A stretch of DNA of 64,000 nucleotides from DATAEK01 sp036258055 (GTDB taxonomy: Bacteria; Acidobacteriota; Vicinamibacteria; Vicinamibacterales; 2-12-FULL-66-21): assembly GCA_036258055.1 (NCBI GenBank), contig DATAEK010000029.1, positions 15,594-79,593 of the forward strand, in the 5' to 3' direction. A program made the translations under genes and the position numbers. Position 1 is the first letter of the stretch; each line of letters starts with the position of its first letter. The notes under the pieces were generated by a model, which saw only the letters and a list, made by a program, of their open reading frames with translations, was not told the origin of the DNA and ran no database searches. Of the stretch, positions 43,325 to 50,812 are shown one piece after another.

Positions 43325-45484
43325 ATGCGGCAACTGTTTTCGCTCACGCTTGCGTACGAAGAGGATGTCGTCACGGCTCGGCAACGTGCCGCGCACATTG
43401 CGTCCTTGCTTGGTTTCGACGCGTCCGAACAGACGCGAATCGCGACCGCCGTCTCGGAAATCGTCCGAAACGCATTCAGATACACCGGCGGCGGCACCGT
43501 CGATTTCTCGATCAACGTCGAGTCGAGTCCACAACGATTCGTGACCGAGGTTCGTGACCGTGGCAAAGGCATTCCTCACCTCGATGATGTCCTCTCCGGC
43601 CGCTACAAATCGTCGACCGGCATGGGCATCGGGATCAGCGGTGCCCGGCGGCTTCTCGACCGGTTCGATATCCGCACATCGTCTGCGGGCACCTCGGTCA
43701 CGTTGGAAAAGTTCCTGCCTGCTCGAGCACAAACAGTGACGCTCGACTCCGCCCGTCGCCTTGCGGAACAAGTCGCCGAGCGCGCGCCACGTGGGCTCGC
43801 CGAGGAGATCCAACAGCAGAACCAGGAGCTGCTGCGAGCGCTCGACGAGGTGCAGCGAAAGCAGCAGGAGCTGGTGCACTTGAATCGTGAGCTCGAGGAT
43901 ACGAACCGCGGAGTGATGGCGCTCTACGCCGAGCTCGACGACAAAGCCGATCACCTCCGGCGCGCCGACGAGCTGAAGTCACGATTCCTCTCCAACATGA
44001 CCCATGAGTTCCGGACGCCGGTGAACTCGATCATCGGGTTGTGCAATCTGCTGATCGAGGATCGGCAGCGCGCGGGACGCGATGCCGATCAGGAAGTGCT
44101 GTACATCCGGAAGGCTGCGGAACAGCTGTCGGAGCTCGTGAACGATCTCCTCGATCTCGCCAAGGTGGAGGCCGGCAAGACGGTCGTGCACGTCAGCCAG
44201 TTCGACGTCGAAAGCCTGTTCGGCGCGTTGCGCGGAATGCTTCGGCCCCTCTTGATCAATCAGTCGGTCACGCTCGTCTTCGACGATGTCGAGGGGCTTC
44301 CGCTGATGCGGACCGACGAAGCCAAGGTTTCACAAATCCTGCGCAATCTCATCTCGAACGCGCTGAAATTCACGGAGCGCGGTGAGGTGCGCGTCTCGGC
44401 CACGCTCGACTCCGATCGCATCACCTTCCGCGTGGCGGACACCGGCATCGGCATCGACCAGGCCGATCAGCAGCGGATCTTCGAGGAGTTCACGCAGCTC
44501 GAACACCGTCTGCAGCGGAACGTCCGCGGCACGGGCCTCGGCCTCCCGCTCTCGAAGCGGCTGGCGGAGCTGCTGGGCGGATCGCTGTCGGTCAAGAGCG
44601 AACCGGGAAGCGGTTCGACATTCTGCGTCTCACTTCCGATCCACTATCGGGCGCCGTCCGGCGCCGCTGGACCCACCTTTGAATGGGTCCCCGACGCCAC
44701 CAAGCTGCCGGTCCTCGTGGTGGACGACGCCGACGACGCCCAGTACGTCTTTCAACGGGTACTCGAGGACACGCGGTTCCAGATCTATCCGGCGCGAAGC
44801 GTGCATGAGGCCGAATCGGCACTGGACGCGATGGCGCCCGCGGCGGTGATCCTCGATCTGGTGCTCGGCGACGAAGATGGGTGGGGACTCCTCGAACGAC
44901 TGAAGCGTGGTGAGGGGTGTAAGCCGGCGGTCGTCGTGGTCGTCAGCGCGCTCCCGGAGCGGGCCCGCGCTGTGGCACTCGGCGCCGACGCGTTCCTGAG
45001 CAAGCCGATCGATCGGCGTTTGATCCTGACCACGCTGGACCGGCTGATTGGACGCCCGGAAGCGATCCGCGTGATGGTCGTCGACGATCAGGAGATGGCG
45101 CGATTCGTGATACGGCAGTGCCTGCCCGGGCCGGTGTTCGAGGTCGTGGAGTGCGAATCGGCGGAAAAGGCTCTCGAGTGCATCGCCGACGAACGGCCCG
45201 ACGTCGTCCTGCTGGACCTGGTCCTGCCGGGCATGCACGGCGGTGACGTGTTGCGGGTGTTGTCGGCGGATGCCGCGACCCGGCACATCCCGGTCATCGT
45301 CGTCACCGCAACGGCCCTGGATGCGGCCGATCGCCGCCGGCTGCTGGAGCATGCAGTGGCGATCATTTCCAAGGCGGATCTTTCCCGGGAGACCCTTGGC
45401 GAGGCCGTACGAGCGGCAGCCGGGCGCCTGCAATCCGCGGAAGCGCCGAACGTTGCCGCTGGATCGCCGGAGGCGCGAGAGTAG
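43325..45484 (+). CDS. RsbT-like ATPase fused to hybrid histidine kinase with two receivers
   Basis: 719 residues. Residues 1-135 form a complete RsbT-type serine-kinase/ATPase domain (SEIVRNAFRYTGGG, RDRGKGI, GMGIGISGARRLLDRF), closely like the RsbT encoded downstream. The coiled coil with DTNRGVMALYAELDDKAD leads to HisKA (FLSNMTHEFRTPVNSI) and HATPase (ADTGIGIDQAD, GTGLGLPLSKRLAELLGG), then two receivers (LVVDDADDAQ with LDLVLGDEDGWG; MVVDDQEMAR with LLDLVLPGMHGG). It could be captured or released by the stressosome as RsbT is. ATG 43325 is chosen over TTG 43310. First gene of the stressosome operon. Confidence 0.9.
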   Translation: MRQLFSLTLAYEEDVVTARQRAAHIASLLGFDASEQTRIATAVSEIVRNAFRYTGGGTVDFSINVESSPQRFVTEVRDRGKGIPHLDDVLSGRYKSSTGMGIGISGARRLLDRFDIRTSSAGTSVTLEKFLPARAQTVTLDSARRLAEQVAERAPRGLAEEIQQQNQELLRALDEVQRKQQELVHLNRELEDTNRGVMALYAELDDKADHLRRADELKSRFLSNMTHEFRTPVNSIIGLCNLLIEDRQRAGRDADQEVLYIRKAAEQLSELVNDLLDLAKVEAGKTVVHVSQFDVESLFGALRGMLRPLLINQSVTLVFDDVEGLPLMRTDEAKVSQILRNLISNALKFTERGEVRVSATLDSDRITFRVADTGIGIDQADQQRIFEEFTQLEHRLQRNVRGTGLGLPLSKRLAELLGGSLSVKSEPGSGSTFCVSLPIHYRAPSGAAGPTFEWVPDATKLPVLVVDDADDAQYVFQRVLEDTRFQIYPARSVHEAESALDAMAPAAVILDLVLGDEDGWGLLERLKRGEGCKPAVVVVVSALPERARAVALGADAFLSKPIDRRLILTTLDRLIGRPEAIRVMVVDDQEMARFVIRQCLPGPVFEVVECESAEKALECIADERPDVVLLDLVLPGMHGGDVLRVLSADAATRHIPVIVVTATALDAADRRRLLEHAVAIISKADLSRETLGEAVRAAAGRLQSAEAPNVAAGSPEARE

Positions 45485-45534
45485 TCAGCGGTGCCTGATA
45501 CTATCGGACGCGGAAGGAGCGCGAGTCAGAATCG

Positions 45535-46455
45535 ATGACGAACGAACGAATCGCGACATTGAATCAGATCCTCGACCAAGATGAATCCGGCGTACTCAGA
45601 CAGTGGATCGACGACCAGACGAAACTCGTGGGGTTTCGATCGGATCGCCTGAGCCGTCAGGATCTGAACGACGAGTCCCGCCGGTTCCTCTCGCTCTTCA
45701 GAGCCGCGCTGAATGAGAACACGGATATCCAGTCGCCAGCGTGGGAGGCGCCGCGGCAGATGCTCGAGGAGTTATCGGCATCCCGCGCGGAGCTGGGATT
45801 CACCCCATCCGAGACGGCGATCTTCGTGTTCTCCCTGAAACAGGCGCTCTTCAATCGGCTTCGAGCCGCGCTCGCCTCGCAGCCGGAAAAGCTCGCCACG
45901 GTGACGTGGGACGTCAGCCTGCTGCTGGACAAGCTGGGCCTCTTCACGACGGAGGTGTACCAGAAGCGGCGCGAGCAGGTCATCATCCGCCAGCAAGAGG
46001 AGATGATGGAGCTCTCGACGCCCGTCGTGACGCTATGGGAAGGGGTGCTCGCACTGCCCCTCATCGGCACGCTCGACAGCTCGCGCACGCAGGTCGTGAT
46101 GGAAAGCCTCCTGCAGCGCATCGTCGAGAGCGGCGCGCCGATCGCCATCATCGACATCACGGGCGTGCCGACCGTTGACACGCTCACGGCGCAACACCTG
46201 CTCAAGACCGTCGCCGCCGCCCGGTTGATGGGCGCGGACTGCATCATCAGCGGCATCCGTCCGCAGATCGCCCAGACGATCGTGCACCTCGGCGTCGATC
46301 TCGGCGTGGTCGTGACCAAGGCCTCCCTTGCCGGAGCATTCGCCGTGGCCCTCCGCCGACTTGGACTGGCCGTGACGCGCTCGCAGGCCCAGAAGGGCCG
46401 GGGACTCGGCGCGGACCAAGCCGCGACGGCGCGCGATCCGGAACGCGAGGACTGA
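45535..46455 (+). CDS. rsbR: Stressosome sensor RsbR (co-antagonist)
   Basis: 306 residues. The N-terminal sensor part (about 1-150) is helical and resembles the non-heme globin-like RsbR_N fold without obvious heme ligands; a linker helix follows (QVIIRQQEEMMELSTPVV). The C-terminal STAS domain has the two phosphorylation sites of the family: Thr216 in PTVDTLTAQHL and Thr248 in RPQIAQTIVHL. Together with RsbS it would build the stressosome core that holds RsbT. It is 50 bp after the kinase fusion gene and 3 bp before rsbS. Confidence 0.9.
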   Translation: MTNERIATLNQILDQDESGVLRQWIDDQTKLVGFRSDRLSRQDLNDESRRFLSLFRAALNENTDIQSPAWEAPRQMLEELSASRAELGFTPSETAIFVFSLKQALFNRLRAALASQPEKLATVTWDVSLLLDKLGLFTTEVYQKRREQVIIRQQEEMMELSTPVVTLWEGVLALPLIGTLDSSRTQVVMESLLQRIVESGAPIAIIDITGVPTVDTLTAQHLLKTVAAARLMGADCIISGIRPQIAQTIVHLGVDLGVVVTKASLAGAFAVALRRLGLAVTRSQAQKGRGLGADQAATARDPERED

Positions 46456-46458
46456 TCT

Positions 46459-46848
46459 GTGGAGCGCATCCCAATCCTCAAGATGGGCGAGTATTTGCTC
46501 GTCACCATCCAGGTGGACATGCACGACCGCCTGGCCATGACGCTGCAGGACGACCTGACTCAGAAAATCGTCGACGCACGGGCGCGCGGCGTGCTGATCG
46601 ACATCTCCGCGCTGGAGATGGTCGATTCCTTCATCGGGCGCATGCTCGGGGACATCGCCGCGATGTCCCGCGTACTGGATGCCGAGACCGTCGTCGTCGG
46701 CATGCGGCCGGCCGTCGCCGTCACGCTGGTGGAGCTCGGGCTGTCGCTCAAAGGCGTGCGCACCGCGCTCGACATCGAACGGGGGATGGCGCTCCTACGC
46801 AGCCGAATCGAGAGCCAGGGGTTCGATGATGCCGGTCCTGCTCTCTGA
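46459..46848 (+). CDS. rsbS: Stressosome scaffold RsbS (STAS protein)
   Basis: 129 residues, a single STAS domain: IPILKMGEYLLVTIQVDMHD, then EMVDSFIGRMLGDI with the phospho-acceptor serine (about Ser57), and RPAVAVTLVELGL. RsbS holds RsbT until it is phosphorylated. GTG start at 46459, 3 bp after rsbR; its 3' end overlaps rsbT by 23 bp, so the three proteins should be made in step. Confidence 0.93.
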   Translation: MERIPILKMGEYLLVTIQVDMHDRLAMTLQDDLTQKIVDARARGVLIDISALEMVDSFIGRMLGDIAAMSRVLDAETVVVGMRPAVAVTLVELGLSLKGVRTALDIERGMALLRSRIESQGFDDAGPAL

Positions 46849-47233
46849 CGAAAAGCAGATCCAGACGTCGGAAGATGTCGTCGCCATCCGGCAAGCCGTA
46901 CGGCAGCGGGCCATCGATCTCGGGTTCAACCTGGTCGATCAGACGAAGATCGTGACCGCCGCGAGCGAGCTGGCGCGAAACACCGTGCAGTACGGCGGCG
47001 GTGGCACGGTCACGATCGAAGGAATTCAGGAAGGCGCCCGCAAGGGGCTGCGCCTGACGTTCGAAGATCGGGGACCTGGCATCGCGAACGTCGAGCTCGC
47101 GATGAAGGACGGCTACACGACGGGCTCCGGCCTCGGCCTCGGTCTCAGCGGCGCGAAACGGCTGTCCAACGAGTTCCTGATCGATTCGCAGCCCGGCAAG
47201 GGCACACGCGTCACGATTATCCGGTGGCGATAA
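46826..47233 (+). CDS. rsbT: Stressosome serine kinase RsbT
   Basis: 135 residues: GHKL ATPase/kinase with AASELARNTVQYGGG (N box), FEDRGPGI (G1) and GSGLGLGLSGAKRLSNEF (G2), ending KGTRVTIIRWR. It phosphorylates RsbR and RsbS on stress and is then released to act on a downstream partner. In Bacillus that partner is the RsbU phosphatase; none is encoded here. The start codon is one of two adjacent ATGs (46826/46829). Confidence 0.93.
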   Translation: MMPVLLSDEKQIQTSEDVVAIRQAVRQRAIDLGFNLVDQTKIVTAASELARNTVQYGGGGTVTIEGIQEGARKGLRLTFEDRGPGIANVELAMKDGYTTGSGLGLGLSGAKRLSNEFLIDSQPGKGTRVTIIRWR

Positions 47234-48249
47234 ACCTCACGGCTGCAGTCCCCGTCCACGAGTCGAGCGGGGTTGCCGAAGCCCGAAGGGCGGCGGCGAC
47301 CCTGGCGCAGCGGCTTCGATTCCCCGAGGCGCGCTCCGGTCAAGTCGCGCTCATCGCATCCGAGCTTGCGACGAACCTCGCGAAACATGCCAAAGCCGGC
47401 GAGATCCTCGTGCGGCCGCTCACGAATGGACGCGGTGAGCCGGCGTCGGGTGTGGAAATCATCGCGCTCGACAAGGGGCCCGGCATTCCGGACCTTGCGC
47501 GCTCCAGCCGAGACGGCTACTCGACTGGCGGCACACTGGGGCACGGTCTCGGCGTCGTCGACCGTCAGAGTGATTTCTCCGAGGTCTACTCGCAACCTTC
47601 AGGAACGGTCATCGTCTCGCAAACGTGGCGTGAGCCACCGAAGGGCGGACTCGAGAGCGCGATCGAGCTGGGAGCCGTTCAGGTGTCGAAATCCGGCGAA
47701 GATGTCTGCGGCGACGGATGGGACTGGCGTCTCTCGGACGACCGGGTCTCGGTCATCGTCGCCGACGGACTGGGCCACGGACTGCACGCGCACGAGGCGG
47801 CGCGCCAGGCGATCGAAATCTTCGGCAAGCGCCCTAGAGACGGTCCCGCACGGATGATCGAGGACGTCCACGCCGCGTTGCGCTCGACGCGCGGAGCGGC
47901 CGTCGCCGTGCTCGCGATCGATCTCGAGCGCTCGACCCTCCACTACTCAGGACTCGGCAACGTCACGTCACGAATCGCCACCGCCACCGGAACCTACAAG
48001 ACGCTCATCTCCCACAACGGAACCGCTGGACATGCGGCGAGCCGGATCCAGGAGTTTCACGATGCAGTCCCTCAACGATCTGTCGTGATCATGTACACGG
48101 ACGGATTGAGCAGCCATTGGGACCTTTCTGCGTATCCAGGTCTCCAAAGTCGTCATCCAAGCGTCATTGCAGGCGTAATTTACCGAGACTTCAGTCGTCG
48201 GCGCGACGACGTGACCGTCGTGGTGCTCAAAGCTCGTCAGCACAGCTAA
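47224..48249 (+). CDS. GHKL ATPase fused to SpoIIE/RsbX-type phosphatase
   Basis: 341 residues. The first ~135 form a second RsbT/RsbW-like ATPase (IASELATNLAKHAKAG, LDKGPGI, then GHGLGVVDRQSDFSEV). The rest is a PP2C-like SpoIIE domain as in RsbX (VIVADGLGHGLHAHEAA, VVIMYTDGL, RRDDVTVVVLK). It probably resets the stressosome by dephosphorylating RsbR and RsbS. GTG 47224 overlaps rsbT by 10 bp. Last of the fully coupled genes before a 190-bp gap and the diguanylate cyclase. Confidence 0.9.
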   Translation: MAINLTAAVPVHESSGVAEARRAAATLAQRLRFPEARSGQVALIASELATNLAKHAKAGEILVRPLTNGRGEPASGVEIIALDKGPGIPDLARSSRDGYSTGGTLGHGLGVVDRQSDFSEVYSQPSGTVIVSQTWREPPKGGLESAIELGAVQVSKSGEDVCGDGWDWRLSDDRVSVIVADGLGHGLHAHEAARQAIEIFGKRPRDGPARMIEDVHAALRSTRGAAVAVLAIDLERSTLHYSGLGNVTSRIATATGTYKTLISHNGTAGHAASRIQEFHDAVPQRSVVIMYTDGLSSHWDLSAYPGLQSRHPSVIAGVIYRDFSRRRDDVTVVVLKARQHS

Positions 48250-48306
48250 GTCAATGTATTGCAACACTTGCAGTAAGAATCGGATTCAGCCGACCAGGCT
48301 ATACCC

Positions 48307-48374
48307 CCTGAGGTGATCTCAGGCATTACGGTTGCTTGTGCACCACTCTCGACGTTCGTGTGCGGACACCGTAA
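48307..48374. other. Hairpin and inverted repeat between stressosome genes and diguanylate cyclase
   Basis: CCTGAG-GTGAT-CTCAGG (48307-48323) is a perfect small hairpin, followed at once by TTACGGT (48326-48332) and its complement ACCGTAA (48368-48374) enclosing 35 bases with TTGTGCACC and TTCGTGTGCGGA. It may be a weak terminator plus a regulatory stem in the leader of the next gene. It does not match the c-di-GMP riboswitch consensus that I know. Confidence 0.35.
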
Positions 48375-48439
48375 CTGGTCCATTCGTTCTGTTGAGCCAG
48401 CACGGGCGTTAGTAGACAGAGTGGCAGTTTCACAAGTTG

Positions 48440-49438
48440 ATGTCCCCCTTCAGGCCGGACGACCCCATGAGCCCTGAGCAGGTCAAGGAGTCGGTACGGG
48501 ATCAACCGCGGACGAGCGGCGACCTTCGCAACTGGGTTCGGCAGCGCCTTGCGCTCAGCCCCCAGCGTGAGGCCGAACTGCTTCAGGCCGTCGACCAGCT
48601 CATCTCGCGTCAGCGTCAGCTGATCGAGGAGTCGAAGCACGAAGCCATTCGTGCGCTGTCGGAGGGTTTTGCCGCGAAGATGGAACGGCTGCAACGGCAG
48701 CTGAGCGAAAAGGACGTCACCGTCAGCAACATCGCTCGCTACTTCGAAGAGGTGGTGGCTGAACTGACGGAGAAATCGCACCGCGATCCCAAGACGAAAC
48801 TGCTCAATTTCGACTGGTTCATGGAACGGCTCGAATCGTTTCTCGCGGTCGAGCAGCGCGTCCGCTGGTGCGGCGTCGGGGTCGTCGATATCACCAGCTT
48901 CAAGTGGTACAACGACACCCTCGGGCATGCCCTCGGCGATCGCATCATCGAGCGTGTCGCGCGTATTCTTTCGGATCAGATCCGGTCCGAAGACTTCCTC
49001 GCGCTCGAGCGCGGTGGTGGTAGTCCGGGCCGCGATCTCCACGCACGGTTCGGCGGCGACGAGTTCTGCTTCCTGATCCCCGACCTTCCTGGTTGCACGG
49101 AGGCCTCCGACATCGCGGGCCGTTTCAAAGCGTCCGTCGAAGGCCATGATTGGACGCGCGAAGATCGCCGGCTCGCATCCAAGCCGGTCAAGGTGGATGT
49201 CGGCGTCGTGTGCCTGCAGCTCGGTCCGATCGCGGAGCGACGGGGGGTCGCCCGGAAGCTCGCGGCGGAACTGATCCATCGGGCCGACACGCTGATGTAC
49301 ACGGCCAAGGGCAACCACTCCGCGCACGTGCATTCGACCGCGGTGAAGGTCGAGGACGGCGCGCTCACCGAGGTCACGCCCGCGGAAGCGCGTCTCCGCA
49401 CCGACGCACCGAACGGCCGCAGTTCAGATCCCCGCTGA
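48440..49438 (+). CDS. GGDEF diguanylate cyclase
   Basis: About 332 residues. The N-terminal ~110 are helical (LLQAVDQLISRQRQLIEESKH, shortened) and probably a signal-input region; the C-terminal GGDEF domain has DITSFKWYNDTLGHALGDRI and the active site ARFGGDEFCFLIPDL, then ADTLMYTAKGNHS. The signature is intact, so it should make c-di-GMP. An upstream RxxD inhibitory site is not evident. It is co-directional with the stressosome module and is a plausible output partner for RsbT. ATG 48440 is used; TTG 48437 or ATG 48467 are alternatives. Confidence 0.9.
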   Translation: MSPFRPDDPMSPEQVKESVRDQPRTSGDLRNWVRQRLALSPQREAELLQAVDQLISRQRQLIEESKHEAIRALSEGFAAKMERLQRQLSEKDVTVSNIARYFEEVVAELTEKSHRDPKTKLLNFDWFMERLESFLAVEQRVRWCGVGVVDITSFKWYNDTLGHALGDRIIERVARILSDQIRSEDFLALERGGGSPGRDLHARFGGDEFCFLIPDLPGCTEASDIAGRFKASVEGHDWTREDRRLASKPVKVDVGVVCLQLGPIAERRGVARKLAAELIHRADTLMYTAKGNHSAHVHSTAVKVEDGALTEVTPAEARLRTDAPNGRSSDPR

Positions 49439-49519
49439 CGTCACGCGCCCGGAGTGCTAGACTTGGAGGTTGCCGCGGCTGGCGCGGCCCTCGTCTTCCC
49501 CGCACGTTCCTGTCCGTGT

Positions 49520-49595
49520 GGTGGGTGTAGCTCAGCGGTAGAGCGCCGGACTGTGGCTCCGGAAGTCGCGGGTTCGAACCCCGTCATCCACCCCA
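49520..49595 (+). tRNA. tRNA-His (GTG)
   Basis: Full cloverleaf with acceptor GTGGGTG/CATCCAC, D-arm GCTC..GAGC, anticodon loop CTGTGGC carrying GTG, and T-loop GGTTCGAACC. The extra G at 49520 pairs with C at 49592, the G-1:C73 pair diagnostic of tRNA-His. CCA is encoded (49593-49595). The segment 49596-49782 after it is AT-richer (ACTTTTATACCCCC) and is probably the promoter region of the next gene. Confidence 0.97.
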
Positions 49596-49782
49596 AAAAC
49601 AAGTCCCAATTCCTCGGGCGGTCTATTCCTCAAAAGTTAGTGGGTGCGCGACCAAACTCTTCCTTATCCAGAACTTTTATACCCCCACACTACATTTGCG
49701 CCAGTTTTGACGCATGAGCTCGGACTCGTCCTTGCTAGGCGCCGACGGGCTGCTGCGGCCCGGGGTCCACGGAGGGCATGCG

Positions 49783-50502
49783 ATGACTCACGTCTGGTCT
49801 GCGATGACTGGTAAGAGGAAGTGGTTCGGGGGCATTTTCTCGATGGTCGCAATTCTCATGGGCGCGACGCCCGCTCAGGCCAGCCGCCTGGACGTCGGCG
49901 AAATCCAGGGTGGCGCGGTCATCTGGGACGGCGACAGCGATGTCAGGACGATGAACATCTTCAGCGCCAATACGGAAGCGCTCGGTACGAACATCGTCGT
50001 GACCAGGACTCTTATCAACGACTTCGATAACGTAGCCTCCTTCGCTGTGGTTCGGCTGTTCCTATCGGTGAACACCGCGGATGTCAACCAGTTCGCTCCG
50101 GGTGAGCTGATCACGGTTGACGCTGCGCGAGGGCCGAACATCAAATCGTTCATGGACACGCCTGGAGCCGATATCGACGCAGAAGTCGTAGCGTTCGTTG
50201 CGAACCTCGTCTTCAATCCCGCGAACTCCACCTATGGCCTCAGCCTGCAGGGCCAGCAGGATCTCGCGGCATTGCTCCAGGCTCACCCCGGGTTGACGTT
50301 CATCGCCGGCCTCGGTGTCGGGGATGACGGAAACTCGCTGAACAGCTGCAACCCGCTCGACCCCGACGACTGTCTGGGGGGTGGATCTCTGGCGGCTCGC
50401 GCGCGGTTCGACCTCCCAACGACGGTGCCCGAACCTTCAACGCTGTTGCTGCTCGGCACGGGCATGATGACGTCGAGGTTCCTGCGACGCCGCAAGTCCT
50501 GA
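49783..50502 (+). CDS. PEP-CTERM sorting-signal surface protein
   Basis: 239 residues. Signal peptide (FGGIFSMVAILMGATPAQAS) at the front; a beta-rich mature part; at the end the sorting signal VPEPSTLLLLGTGMM followed by RFLRRRKS. PEP-CTERM proteins are cleaved by exosortase (EpsH/XrtA) and exported to the surface, often together with exopolysaccharide. No exosortase is in the window. ATG 49783 has GGAGGG at good distance; the upstream in-frame ATG at 49714 lacks one. Confidence 0.88.
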   Translation: MTHVWSAMTGKRKWFGGIFSMVAILMGATPAQASRLDVGEIQGGAVIWDGDSDVRTMNIFSANTEALGTNIVVTRTLINDFDNVASFAVVRLFLSVNTADVNQFAPGELITVDAARGPNIKSFMDTPGADIDAEVVAFVANLVFNPANSTYGLSLQGQQDLAALLQAHPGLTFIAGLGVGDDGNSLNSCNPLDPDDCLGGGSLAARARFDLPTTVPEPSTLLLLGTGMMTSRFLRRRKS

Positions 50503-50523
50503 TCGCCAGTACCCAAATCCGGT

Positions 50524-50614
50524 CAGTTCTCGGTTCTCGGTTCGTGGTTCCTGGTTCTAATGTTCGATGGGCGGAGCGCCCCGCCGAACAAGAGAACCTC
50601 CGAACTGAGAACTG
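50524..50614. repeat. Fold-back stutter tract with central hairpin
   Basis: The left arm CAGTTCTCGGTTCTCGG (50524 onward) is matched by a right arm CCTCCGAACTGAGAACTG (ending 50614) in inverted orientation. In the centre, TGTTC-GATG-GGCGG-AGCGCC-CCGCC-GAACA (50561-50590) forms a strong hairpin that could end transcription of the PEP-CTERM gene. Words and layout match the tract at 22500-22650. The rest of the gap 50503-50812 shows nothing further. Confidence 0.7.
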
Positions 50615-50812
50615 GGACCGGGACCGGCCCTCGTCGCTCGTGCTAGACTCCCGACTTTCTGATGATGGGGACGATCCCCCGGTCCGGCGCGAACCGTACG
50701 CCTTCGAACGTAGCTGACCCCACGCGATCTCCCGACATTCGTCATCCGTTTCTGCGCCCGAACACTCGATTCGGCCTCAGGCGCGGCTGAATTCGAGACC
50801 AGGTACGACGCG

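Noticed and set aside
48250..48439. c-di-GMP (GEMM) riboswitch ahead of the GGDEF gene
   Set aside because: The conserved GEMM core and tetraloop receptor could not be found; only simple stems are seen.
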